Source: Fidelibacterota bacterium
GTDB taxonomy: Bacteria; Bipolaricaulota; Bipolaricaulia; Bipolaricaulales; Bipolaricaulaceae
Assembly: GCA_024277405.1 (NCBI GenBank)
Contig: JAJRVI010000031.1
Location: forward strand, 1 to 16,212
DNA: 16,212 nucleotides
Direction of reading: 5' to 3'
Shown piece after piece: positions 6,580 through 14,053 of the stretch. Numbering within the stretch: position 1 is the stretch's first letter; each line of letters starts with the position of its first letter. Below the pieces are notes generated by a model, which worked only from the letters and a program-made list of their open reading frames with translations, searched no databases and had not been told where the DNA came from. A program made the position numbers and the translations under genes.

Positions 6580-7767
6580 ATGGGGGTCCGGGTATTCCAC
6601 ACCGCCGATTGGCACCTGGGCAAGACCCTCTACCGCAAGCCCCGCCTCCCCGAGCAGCGCCGGTTCCTGGAGAACCTGGTACGCGAGGTCCGGCACCTGG
6701 ACGTGGATCTGGTGGTGATCGCCGGGGACATCTTCGAGCCCTACACCCCCCCCGCGGCGGCCGAGGAGCTTTACTTCGAAACCCTCAGCGAGCTCTCCGA
6801 GGACGGGGCCAGGGCGGTGCTGGTCGTCGCCGGGAACCACGATAGCCCCGAACGCCTCCGAGCCCCCCGGTCCCTCATGATCCCCCAGGGGATCATCGTC
6901 GCCGCCTACCCCGGGGTCGTGCCCAGGGCCCTCCGGCGCACCGCGGGCTTCGCCGTGCTCGAGGAGGGCCCGGGCTGGATCCACCTCGCCTTCCCCCAGC
7001 GGGGGGCGGACCTCCTCGTCCACCTCGTTCCCTTTCCCTCATTTCCGCGGCTGCGCGAGGCTGGGGACCTCTCGCTGGATCCCGGCACCCCCTTCCCCGA
7101 GGCCTTCGCGGCCCTGCGGGCACAGGTCCCCGCGCGCGCGAACACCGTCCTCGTGGGGCACCTCTACGTGCGACGGGGCTTGTTCGCCCCCGAGGACCGG
7201 GAGGATGTGCTCGACGTCCTCGGGGACGCGTACCTCCTCCCCCGGGAGGCGCTCTCGGGGTACCGGGCCGCGTTCCTCGGCCACCTGCACCTCCCCCACG
7301 GCGAGGGGATCTGGCGCTACGCCGGAGCCCCGCTCGCGTTCGATTTCGGGGATCCCCACGTCCCCCGAGGCGGGTGGCTATGGGAGGACGGGAGGTGGGA
7401 GTTCGTGGAGATCGGCGGGGGGATGGAGCTCGTGCGGCTGGAGGCCGGATCGGTGGACGAGGCCCTGGCCCGGGCGGAGGAGCTCCGGGACGCATGGGTG
7501 CAGCTCTGGCTCCCCGCGGGGGCCGAGGTCTCCCGGGAGGACCTGGGGAAACTGCAGCGGGCCTTCCCCCATTTCGCAGGGGTGAACTTCCACGTCCCCG
7601 GAACGGTGGAGCTCTCGCCCGACCTCGGGGAAGGCCCCTCGCTCGAGGATCCGGCCGAACTCTTCCGCGATTTCTACCGCCGCGCACGGGGGCGCGAGCC
7701 GCCAGCGGAGCTGGTGGAGGCCTTCCTCGAGCACTTCCGGGAGGTGGCCGCCGGTGAGGCCGCTTAG
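6580..7767 (+). CDS. sbcD: Exonuclease subunit SbcD (Mre11-type nuclease)
   Basis: This 395-residue metallophosphoesterase is the nuclease subunit of the SbcCD complex, which cleaves hairpins and processes double-strand DNA ends. The phosphodiesterase motifs are in order: HTADWHLGK (7-15; D10, H12), AGDIFEPY (48-55; D50), AGNHDSPERL with N86, H87 and D88, a GHLYVRRG and then GHLHLPHG. The C-terminal part matches the SbcD capping and RAD50-binding region. The ATG at 6580 follows the acylphosphatase stop by 2 nt with only a weak ribosome binding site, so initiation probably depends on coupling. The 3' end overlaps sbcC by 14 nt. The length is normal, and no key residue is missing. Confidence 0.95.
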   Translation: MGVRVFHTADWHLGKTLYRKPRLPEQRRFLENLVREVRHLDVDLVVIAGDIFEPYTPPAAAEELYFETLSELSEDGARAVLVVAGNHDSPERLRAPRSLMIPQGIIVAAYPGVVPRALRRTAGFAVLEEGPGWIHLAFPQRGADLLVHLVPFPSFPRLREAGDLSLDPGTPFPEAFAALRAQVPARANTVLVGHLYVRRGLFAPEDREDVLDVLGDAYLLPREALSGYRAAFLGHLHLPHGEGIWRYAGAPLAFDFGDPHVPRGGWLWEDGRWEFVEIGGGMELVRLEAGSVDEALARAEELRDAWVQLWLPAGAEVSREDLGKLQRAFPHFAGVNFHVPGTVELSPDLGEGPSLEDPAELFRDFYRRARGREPPAELVEAFLEHFREVAAGEAA

Positions 7768-10633
7768 GCTCGAGTTCCAGGGGCTTCACTCCTACCGCGA
7801 CCCGGTGGACATCGACTTCGAGCGCCTCACGAGCGCGGGCTTCTTCGGTATCTTCGGCCCCACCGGGGCGGGGAAGTCCACCATCCTCGATGCCATCACG
7901 TTCGCCCTGTTCGGGAGGATCGATCGGTCCACCTCCCTCGCGGATTCCCTCTCGAGCGGGGCGGAGTCTCTTTGGGCCAGGTTCCGCTTCGCCCTGGGGG
8001 ACCAGGTCTTCGAGGTTTACCGGAAGCTGGAGCGGCGGCGCACGGGGCTCGTAAGCGCCGATTTCTACCTGGAACGCGACGGGAGACGTCTCCCCCTAGA
8101 GGGGGTCCGCAGGCTCGACCGCGCCGTCGAGGAGCTCCTGGGGCTCTCGTTCGAGCAGTTCGTGACGGCCGTCTTCCTCCCCCAGGGAAAGTTCGCCCGG
8201 TTCCTGCGGTTGAAGCCCGCCGAGCGGCGGGGCCTCCTAGCCGAGATCTTCAGGCTGGAGCGGTTCGGGGAGCCTCTGTACCGGGCGGTACGGGAGTCCA
8301 GGGGGAGGCTCGCGGCCGAATATGGGGCGCTGGCCGCGGAGCTGGCCTCCCTCGAGCCGTTCACCGAGGGGGCGTTGAGGGAGGCGGAGGCCGGGCTCCT
8401 CTCCCTCCAGGCGCGGGCCCGGCTCCTGGAGGAGGAACTCGCGGGACTCGAGGGAGCGCGCCGCGACGCGGAGGAACTCCTCCGCGTCGCGGCGGAGGTG
8501 GAGGCGTTCGAAGCGCGGTTCGCCGAGCTGGTGGGCAGGAGGTGGTCCCCGGAGGCCGTGGCGGAGCTGGGGGAGCGTCTCCGCCTCGCGGATCGGGCAC
8601 GGGAGGTGGCGGCCGCGGCGGAGGTCCGCGAGCGACGCGCCCGGGCACTCGAGGAGGCACGTCGGGAGCTCTCCGCACAGGAAGAGGCCTTGAGGGACCA
8701 TCGGCGTCGAAAGGCGCTGTTCACACAGGAGGCCCGGAGGAGGCTCGACTCGCTGGGGAAGCGGGAGGCGTTGCTGCGGGAACTGAGGGGCGAGATCTCC
8801 GGGATCGTCCCCGAACGCGTGGAGGCGCTCCGGGAGAGGGAACGGCGGTTGATGGCGGAGCGGGCCCGGGTGGGGGCGGCGGAAGCGCCCCCGTTCCCCG
8901 CGGAGGAACTCGCCCCCCTGGCGGAGCTCGTCGGGCGCGCCCGGATCCTCCTCGCGCGCCGGGAGGAGCTCTGCCGTCAGATCGGGGAACTGGAGGGGGA
9001 GATCTCGGCCGCGGAGGCGAAATTGACCGAGCTCCGGGGGAAATGCGCGGACCGCGAGGCCACGTTGCGGGAACGGGAGCGGGCGCTGTCGGAGCGGGAG
9101 CGGGCCCTGGAGGAGGTCAGGCGCGCGTCCCTCGCCGCAGAGCTCGCCCGGGAACTGGAGGAAGGCGCCCCCTGCCCGGTCTGTGGATCCACCGAGCACC
9201 CCGCCCCCGCGAGCCTCCCCGAGGGCGTCGACCCCGCGGCCGAGGAGGGGGCCGTTTCCCGCCTGCGGGAGGAGGTACGCGCGCTCCGGGAGGGCGTGGC
9301 GGTGGCCCGCACCGAGGTCCACCTCCAGGAAGAGCTGCTGGGGGCGAAGCGGGAGAGACTCGCGGCCCTTCGCGGGGAGCTCGGGAGGCTGGAGGCCGAG
9401 CTGGACGGCCTGCGGCGGGGGGTGCCCGCCCCGGTGTCCGCGCTCCCCTGGGACGAGCTAGCCGCGGGGCTTCCGCGTTGGGAGGCCCACGTGAAACGGG
9501 GGGAGATCGAGCGTGACCTCGCCGAGACCCGTCGAGAGCTGGCACATCTCGATCGGACCTGGAGGCGGATCGTGGAGGGGCTCGGGGAGATGTACCGGCC
9601 GCTCGAGGGAGGCATCCTCGCGGAATATCGCCGCCTCATCGATTCACGTCTCAAGAAGCTCCAGGAGGAGAGGCGGGTCATCGAGAGGAGCCTGGAGGAG
9701 CTGGAACGGAGGGAAGCGGAGCTGGTGGCCGCGGTCTCCGGTCTCCGGGGCCAGGTGGACGAGCTTTCCCGGGGGCTCGGCGAGGCGGAGGAGCGCCTGG
9801 CCCTCCTCCTCTCCGAAACGGGGATCACCGTGGAGGAGGCGAGGTCCCTCGCCCTCACCCGGGCCGAACGCGAGCTCCTGGAGGAGGCCCAGGAGGTGGG
9901 CCGGCGGATCGAGGCCCATCGCGCCCGCCTATCGGCGCTTTCGGTGCGGACCACGGAGGATGCCGAGGAGGCCATCGCCAGGTACCGGGAGAAAAGGAGC
10001 GCGTACGAGGCCCTGCGGCAGGAGCTCGGGGCCCTCCAGGAGAGGATACAGGGGTTCCGAGAGAGGCTCGCGCGCAGGCGGGAGTTGGAGGAGAGGGCCC
10101 GCGGGCTCGCTGGGGAGCTCCGCCTGCGGGATGAGTTGGAGGCGCTCCTGCGGGGGAAGGCGTTCCTGGAATTTTTGGTGAGAAGCCAGTTCGAGCGGAT
10201 CCGCGCCCCCGTCTCCCAATACACCGCCCAACTCAGCCAGGGCCGCTACGTGCTGCAGGGGGAGGGAACGGAACTCGTGGTGGTCGATTACCGCAACGGG
10301 GGTGCGACCCGTCCCCCCCACACCCTCTCGGGGGGCGAGACCTTCCTGGTATCGCTCTCCCTCGCCCTGGCCCTCTCCGAGGCGATCCAACTCGGCCGCC
10401 GCGGCGGCGCCCCCCCCATCGAGTTCTTTTTTATCGATGAGGGCTTCGGCAGCTTGGACGAGGAGTCGGTGCGGGTGGTGCTCGAGCTCCTGTATCGCCT
10501 CGTGGACGAGGGGCTCAAGGTGGGGATCATCACCCACGTGGAGACCTTGCGCCGGGGGATCCCCCACAAGCTTCTGGTCCACCCCCCCGATGACGAGCGG
10601 GGGAGCCGGGTGGAACTCATCATCGGCGAGTGA
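7754..10633 (+). CDS. sbcC: Exonuclease subunit SbcC (Rad50-type ATPase)
   Basis: This 959-residue SMC-like ATPase is the partner of SbcD. The N-terminal Walker A GPTGAGKST is at 35-43. It is followed by a long coiled coil (about 180-780), very rich in Glu, Arg, Leu and Ala heptads. The zinc hook CPVCG (474-478) lies at its apex and joins two SbcC molecules. The C-terminal half of the ATPase has the signature LSGGE (858-862), Walker B FFIDEGFGSLD (D895, E896) and the switch His in ITHVE. The start is GTG at 7754, preceded by GGGAGGTGG at a good distance. It lies inside the last codons of sbcD (14-nt overlap), a typical coupled arrangement. The size is close to E. coli SbcC. No ATG competes nearby. 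Confidence 0.95.
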   Translation: MRPLRLEFQGLHSYRDPVDIDFERLTSAGFFGIFGPTGAGKSTILDAITFALFGRIDRSTSLADSLSSGAESLWARFRFALGDQVFEVYRKLERRRTGLVSADFYLERDGRRLPLEGVRRLDRAVEELLGLSFEQFVTAVFLPQGKFARFLRLKPAERRGLLAEIFRLERFGEPLYRAVRESRGRLAAEYGALAAELASLEPFTEGALREAEAGLLSLQARARLLEEELAGLEGARRDAEELLRVAAEVEAFEARFAELVGRRWSPEAVAELGERLRLADRAREVAAAAEVRERRARALEEARRELSAQEEALRDHRRRKALFTQEARRRLDSLGKREALLRELRGEISGIVPERVEALRERERRLMAERARVGAAEAPPFPAEELAPLAELVGRARILLARREELCRQIGELEGEISAAEAKLTELRGKCADREATLRERERALSERERALEEVRRASLAAELARELEEGAPCPVCGSTEHPAPASLPEGVDPAAEEGAVSRLREEVRALREGVAVARTEVHLQEELLGAKRERLAALRGELGRLEAELDGLRRGVPAPVSALPWDELAAGLPRWEAHVKRGEIERDLAETRRELAHLDRTWRRIVEGLGEMYRPLEGGILAEYRRLIDSRLKKLQEERRVIERSLEELERREAELVAAVSGLRGQVDELSRGLGEAEERLALLLSETGITVEEARSLALTRAERELLEEAQEVGRRIEAHRARLSALSVRTTEDAEEAIARYREKRSAYEALRQELGALQERIQGFRERLARRRELEERARGLAGELRLRDELEALLRGKAFLEFLVRSQFERIRAPVSQYTAQLSQGRYVLQGEGTELVVVDYRNGGATRPPHTLSGGETFLVSLSLALALSEAIQLGRRGGAPPIEFFFIDEGFGSLDEESVRVVLELLYRLVDEGLKVGIITHVETLRRGIPHKLLVHPPDDERGSRVELIIGE

Positions 10634-10715
10634 TCGGGATGGGGCTTCACGCCGGGACATCTTATCCCTTCCCCCACCGATGTTCCGATTCGCCTTTTTA
10701 CGAAGCGGCTTTTGC

Positions 10716-10732
10716 CCGATCGGAATGATCGG
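10716..10732. repeat. Short perfect inverted repeat between sbcC and smpB
   Basis: CCGATC (10716-10721), loop GGAAT and GATCGG (10727-10732) form a 6-bp hairpin in the 117-nt gap where sbcC and smpB converge. It may act in 3'-end formation for either transcript. The T tract lies on its 5' side on the plus strand and there is none after it on either strand, so it is not a standard intrinsic terminator. Nothing else is recognisable in the gap. Confidence 0.3.
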
Positions 10733-10750
10733 CTCGGAACCGGCTTGAGG

Positions 10751-11215
10751 CTAGAACCGGTAGCGTTTCATCGCCTCGCGGGCGCGGCGTTCCTCCTCCT
10801 CCTCGATGAGCTTGCGGCGCTTGTCCGCCTTGGTGCGGCCCCGGGCCACCGCCAGCTCCACCTTGGCGTACCCCCGCTCGTTGAAGTAGAGGGAAAGGGG
10901 GACCAGGGTGTAGCCGGCCGTGGCCACCTTCCCGGCCAAACGCGCGATCTCCCTTTTCTTCAGCAGGAGCTTGCGCGGGCGCTCGGGGTCGTGTCCGGTG
11001 TGGGTGGAGCTCTTGTCGTATGGGGCGATGTGCATGTCGTAGAGGAAGACCTCCCCGTCCACCACCTTGGCGTAGGCCCCGTCCAGGGAGACCCTCCCCG
11101 CCCGCAGGGATTTCACCTCCGATCCGGTGAGGACGATCCCCGCCTCGTAAGTCTCCTCGACCTCGTAGTCGCGTCTGGCCTTCCGGTTGCGGGCCACGAT
11201 CTTCCTTTCCCCCAT
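10751..11215 (-). CDS. smpB: SsrA-binding protein SmpB
   Basis: This 154-residue OB-fold protein binds tmRNA and brings it to stalled ribosomes in trans-translation. The typical start RKIVARNRKARRDYEVEETYEAGIVLTGSEVKSLR is preceded by only two or three residues. It is followed by the conserved SLDGAYAKV, VFLYDMHIAPY and the KKREIARL region. The C-terminal tail, rich in Lys, Arg and Glu and ending in AMKRYRF, is the segment that enters the ribosomal A site. The ATG at 11215 has a G-rich Shine-Dalgarno (AAGGGGGA) just upstream. The gene diverges from AOR across 49 nt. The ssrA gene itself is not in this window. Confidence 0.97.
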   Translation of the reverse strand: MGERKIVARNRKARRDYEVEETYEAGIVLTGSEVKSLRAGRVSLDGAYAKVVDGEVFLYDMHIAPYDKSSTHTGHDPERPRKLLLKKREIARLAGKVATAGYTLVPLSLYFNERGYAKVELAVARGRTKADKRRKLIEEEEERRAREAMKRYRF

Positions 11216-11231
11216 GGTCCCCCTTAAACTA

Positions 11232-11257
11232 CCCTTGCGGTCACGCCGAAACAAGGG
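11232..11257. repeat. CCCTTG/CAAGGG inverted repeat between smpB and AOR
   Basis: CCCTTG (11232-11237) and CAAGGG (11252-11257) form perfect 6-bp inverted arms with a 14-nt spacer in the 49-nt divergent gap. The right arm touches the AOR Shine-Dalgarno (GGGAGG, 11255-11260). The same half-sites recur with a 3-nt spacer before the metal ATPase gene (13986-14002). The repeat could be an operator or an mRNA hairpin masking the ribosome binding site, or it could be chance. Confidence 0.3.
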
Positions 11258-11264
11258 AGGGCGA

Positions 11265-13109
11265 ATGAAGGGGATTTGGGGAAGGTATCTGGAAGTGGAT
11301 CTCACGACCGGGGACGTCCGGGAACGGGAGATCCCGGAAGGGTGGTACCGGTTGCACCTCGGGGGGCGGGGGATCGCGGCCAGGCTGCTTCTGGAACTGG
11401 TCCCCCCTGCGGCGGATCCCCTGGGCCCGGAGAACGCCCTCATCTTCGCCACCGGTCCCCTCCAGGGCACCGGGGTGGCGGGGGCGGGCCGCCACGTGGT
11501 GGCGGCCAAATCCCCCAAGACGAACTCCATCTCCGATTCCTACGCCGGAGGGTTCTTCGCCCATGAGCTCGGCCGCTCCGGCTACGACGGGATCATCATC
11601 CGCGGGGAGGCCCCGCGGCCCGTCTACCTCCTCCTCTACGGGGGGTGGGCGGAGCTCCGGGAGGCCGATGAACTCTGGGGGAAGCCCACCGGGGAGGTGG
11701 ACGAGGAGCTCCGCAGGAGACACCCCGGGGCGCGCGTGGCCTGTATCGGCCCGGCGGGGGAGAAGCGGGTGATCCAGGCGTGCATCATCCACGACGGGAC
11801 CCGGGCCGCCGGCCGGCCCGGCCTCGGGGCGGTGATGGGGGCCAAGCGCCTCAAGGCGGTGGTGGTCAGGGGCCACCGGGAGAAGGAGCTCGCCGACCCC
11901 GACGGATTCATGCGCGCCAGGGCGGAGTTCGCCCGCACCCTCATGGAGGACGCGGGCACCGTGCGGTTCGGGGAGCTCGGCACCGCCCGGGGCCTGACAT
12001 GGCTCTCGGAGATGGGGATCCTCCCCACGGAGAACTTCCGCGACGGGGTCTTCGACGCGGCCAAGGAGATCGGGGGAGAGCGGATGGCGGAGACGATCCT
12101 GGTGGACCGGGATACCTGCGCCGGTTGCCCCGTGCGGTGCAAGCGGGTGGTGAGGACCGAGTTCCGCGGCCGGGAAGTGGAGCCGCGTTACGGGGGGCCG
12201 GAGTACGAGACCCTGGCGGCCTTCGGCTCCCTGTGCAAGTGCTCCGATCTCCCCGCGATCGCCCTCGCGAACCAGCTCTGCAACGCCTACGGGCTCGATA
12301 CCATTTCCGTGGGGGTGGCCATCGCCACCCTGATGGAGGCCTCGGAGCGGGGCCTGATCGCCGAAAGGGTCCCATGGGGCGATCCTGAGGCGGTGGTCAC
12401 CTGGGTTGAGCGGATCGCGAACCGGGAAGGCCTGGGGGATGAGATCGCCGCGGGGACCGAGTGCTTCGCCGAGCGGATCGGCGCGGATTTCGTCGTCACG
12501 GTCAAGGGAGTGGAGGTGCCCATGCACGAGCCCCGGGGCAAGGTGGGCCTCGGGATCTCCTACGCCGTGAGCCCCCGGGGGGCGACACACCTCGAGGGGA
12601 TGCACGACACCATGATCGAGGGCGATGCCCCTACCCCCGAGCTGGGGGTGACCCAGGGGATGGACCGCTTCGCCCTGAAGGGCAAGGCCCCCCTGGTGAA
12701 ATTGTACGAGGACCTCCGCTCCTTCACGAACTCGCTCGTCCTGTGCATATTCGTCACCCGGGAGACGGGGCCCAATTACAACTTCCCCCGGATCCGGGAG
12801 GCCCTCCGCCACGCAACCGGGATGGAGCTCGGCCCGGAGGAGATGCTCCGGATCGGGGAGCGGAACTTCAACCTGTTGCGGTTCTACTCCGGGCTCGTGG
12901 GCTATAGGCGGGAGCACGATCGGCTCCCCCGGCGCCTCCACGAACCCCTCCCCCGGGGGAAGTCCGCGGGCCGCCCCATCCCCGAACGGGCGTTCCAGGA
13001 GGAGATCGACGCCTACTATCGGCTGCGCGGTTGGGACGAGCGGGGCCCCACGCCTGAGAAGCTCCGCGAGCTCGGGCTCGAGGAGCTCGCGGAACGCCGG
13101 GGGGGATAA
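11265..13109 (+). CDS. aor: Aldehyde:ferredoxin oxidoreductase family protein
   Basis: This 614-residue tungsten- (or molybdenum-) pterin enzyme of the AOR family oxidises aldehydes to carboxylic acids with ferredoxin as acceptor, or runs the reverse reaction, in anaerobes. The N-terminal domain has the family opening GRYLEVDLTTGDV and LGGRGIAARLL. The pterin-binding region contains RHVVAAKSPKTNSISDSYAGGFFAHELGRSGYDGIII. [4Fe-4S] ligands are C285, C288 and C292 (CAGCPVRC) and C494 in LVLCIF, corresponding to the four Cys of the archaeal enzyme. The DxxGLD pterin motif appears as NAYGLD (340-345), with Asn for the first Asp. A good Shine-Dalgarno precedes the ATG. mobB follows after 4 nt, so cofactor supply and enzyme share an operon. 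The substrate class (AOR, FOR or other paralogue) cannot be assigned, and W versus Mo is not visible. Confidence 0.92.
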   Translation: MKGIWGRYLEVDLTTGDVREREIPEGWYRLHLGGRGIAARLLLELVPPAADPLGPENALIFATGPLQGTGVAGAGRHVVAAKSPKTNSISDSYAGGFFAHELGRSGYDGIIIRGEAPRPVYLLLYGGWAELREADELWGKPTGEVDEELRRRHPGARVACIGPAGEKRVIQACIIHDGTRAAGRPGLGAVMGAKRLKAVVVRGHREKELADPDGFMRARAEFARTLMEDAGTVRFGELGTARGLTWLSEMGILPTENFRDGVFDAAKEIGGERMAETILVDRDTCAGCPVRCKRVVRTEFRGREVEPRYGGPEYETLAAFGSLCKCSDLPAIALANQLCNAYGLDTISVGVAIATLMEASERGLIAERVPWGDPEAVVTWVERIANREGLGDEIAAGTECFAERIGADFVVTVKGVEVPMHEPRGKVGLGISYAVSPRGATHLEGMHDTMIEGDAPTPELGVTQGMDRFALKGKAPLVKLYEDLRSFTNSLVLCIFVTRETGPNYNFPRIREALRHATGMELGPEEMLRIGERNFNLLRFYSGLVGYRREHDRLPRRLHEPLPRGKSAGRPIPERAFQEEIDAYYRLRGWDERGPTPEKLRELGLEELAERRGG

Positions 13110-13113
13110 CGGG

Positions 13114-13611
13114 ATGAAGGTGGTGGCGTTCGTGGGACATAAGGGGTCGGGCAAGACCCGGCTCATATGTGGATTGATCCCCGTCCTCCGGGCACGCGGG
13201 TACCGGGTGGGCACGGCGAAGCACGTCTCGCCCGAGGTGGAGCCCGATGCGCCCGGCACCGATACCCATCGCCACCGCGCCGCCGGGGCCGAACGGGTCC
13301 TCCTCTATTCGGACCGTCACGGGGCCCTGTTCTGGGATCACGGAGGCCTGGGGATCGATGAGTTCGTGGGGCGGTTCCTGGGCGACCTGGACATCGTGAT
13401 CCTCGAGGGATTCAAGGAGGGTCCTTATCCCAAGATCGAGGTATACCGCACGGGGGAACCCCTCGCGGGGAGAATCCCGGTGTTGGCGGTGGTCTCCCCC
13501 CGGCCCGTGGTGGTGCCGGACGGGGTGCGCCTTCTCCCCCCGGATCCCGAGGCGATCGCCGACTTCATCGAGGCCGAGATCCCGGTCGGACCGTGGCGCA
13601 CGTCCGGTTGA
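13114..13611 (+). CDS. mobB: Molybdopterin-guanine dinucleotide biosynthesis adapter MobB
   Basis: This 165-residue P-loop GTPase-like protein assists late molybdenum or tungsten cofactor maturation, usually alongside MobA. The P-loop is GHKGSGKTRL (8-17). Family stretches follow: YRVGTAKHV, the D-x-PGTDTHRHRAAGAERV segment, and DIVILEGFKEGPYPKIEVYR, the latter being diagnostic for MobB. Its ATG is 4 nt after the AOR stop, so it is in the AOR operon and probably serves that enzyme. This is a point of interest because characterised archaeal AORs carry bis-pyranopterin without the guanine nucleotide; here the protein may act in metal or pterin handling rather than GMP attachment. The stop is separated by one base from the stop of the convergent repressor gene. 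Confidence 0.93.
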   Translation: MKVVAFVGHKGSGKTRLICGLIPVLRARGYRVGTAKHVSPEVEPDAPGTDTHRHRAAGAERVLLYSDRHGALFWDHGGLGIDEFVGRFLGDLDIVILEGFKEGPYPKIEVYRTGEPLAGRIPVLAVVSPRPVVVPDGVRLLPPDPEAIADFIEAEIPVGPWRTSG

Positions 13612-13612
13612 G

Positions 13613-13960
13613 TCAGCCTCCGGTTTCCTTGTGGAGCACGTGGTCGTAGCCGCAGCGGAACAGCTCCACCACGTGCTCGTCGTCCAAGGAGTAGTAGATG
13701 GACTTCCCCTCCCGCCGGGTCTTCACCAACCCCTGCATCCTGAGGATGCGGAGATGATGCGACGCCGCGGGCTGGCTTATCCCGAGGAGTTCCGCGAGGT
13801 CGTGGACGCATAGCTCCCCCTGGGAGAGGAGGTAGAGGATCTTCACCCGGGTGGGATCGGAGAGCACCCGGAAGGTCTCGGCCAGCCGCGCCACCGCCTC
13901 GGACGCGGGCATCCTCTTGAGGAGCCGCTTCGCCTCCTTTTCCGTGAGCGCGTGGTACAT
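13613..13960 (-). CDS. ArsR/SmtB-family metal-sensing repressor (zinc-type)
   Basis: This 115-residue winged-helix repressor releases DNA on metal binding. The helix-turn-helix runs ELCVHDLAELLGISQPAASHHLRIL (49-73). The wing follows with GLVKTRREGKSIYYSL. The alpha-5 metal site of SmtB and ZiaR (Asp, His, His, Glu at spacing +2, +11, +3) is matched by D94, H96, H107 and H110, with His replacing the final Glu. In the alpha-3 recognition area the CadC/ZiaR CxC appears as C51-x-H53. Together these suggest a zinc (or Cd, Co) sensor rather than an arsenic sensor. It diverges from the P1B-type ATPase gene and shares an 87-nt regulatory gap with it, so that gene is the likely target, along with itself. 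The ATG at 13960 has only a weak Shine-Dalgarno (GAAGAG). Confidence 0.92.
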   Translation of the reverse strand: MYHALTEKEAKRLLKRMPASEAVARLAETFRVLSDPTRVKILYLLSQGELCVHDLAELLGISQPAASHHLRILRMQGLVKTRREGKSIYYSLDDEHVVELFRCGYDHVLHKETGG

Positions 13961-13985
13961 GATCTCTTCACTTTACCCCCTCCGT

Positions 13986-14002
13986 GCCCTTGAACCAAGG
14001 GC
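13986..14002. promoter_or_regulatory. Perfect 7-3-7 inverted repeat, candidate repressor operator
   Basis: GCCCTTGAACCAAGGGC is a perfect inverted repeat with 7-bp arms and a 3-nt centre. It covers the -35 hexamer (13990-13995) of the predicted ATPase promoter. Its position suits binding by the divergent ArsR/SmtB-type repressor, though the sequence differs from the A/T-rich TGAACA-type operators known for SmtB and ZiaR. A stem-loop role in a repressor leader is less likely because it would lie upstream of the predicted start sites. Confidence 0.5.
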
Positions 14003-14018
14003 CCGCCAGTGTTATAAA
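13990..14018 (+). promoter_or_regulatory. Putative sigma70-type promoter of the metal ATPase gene
   Basis: TTGAAC (13990-13995) and TATAAA (14013-14018) are spaced by 17 nt and match the consensus closely. Transcription would start near 14025, giving a leader of about 23 nt with no recognisable Shine-Dalgarno. The -35 is inside one inverted repeat and the start codon is inside another, so repression by blocking the polymerase is plausible. Confidence 0.6.
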
Positions 14019-14034
14019 GTTACCAACAATTAAG

Positions 14035-14053
14035 CACCTGTTCATGAATGGTG
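14035..14053. promoter_or_regulatory. Second inverted repeat, over the ATPase start codon
   Basis: CACCTGTTCATGAATGGTG contains the perfect palindrome TTCATGAA (14041-14048) flanked by CACC and GGTG arms offset by one base. TGTTCA within it resembles a half-site of SmtB-type operators. It overlaps the proposed ATG (14048-14050), so a bound repressor or an mRNA hairpin could block expression. Confidence 0.4.

Noticed and set aside
8237..9322. Long minus-strand and other-frame open frames inside sbcC
   Set aside because: They are low-complexity Arg, Pro and Ser sequences caused by GC-rich codons; SbcC itself is complete from Walker A to Walker B.
10691..10732. Intrinsic terminator between sbcC and smpB
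   Set aside because: The 6-bp hairpin is not followed by a T tract on either strand; the T runs at 10694-10699 and 10710-10713 precede it. It is kept only as an inverted repeat.
11241..13259. A 672-codon open frame antisense to AOR
   Set aside because: Its composition is Pro, Gly, Arg and His rich, with no domain, and it mirrors the codon bias of the AOR gene, which has all expected motifs.
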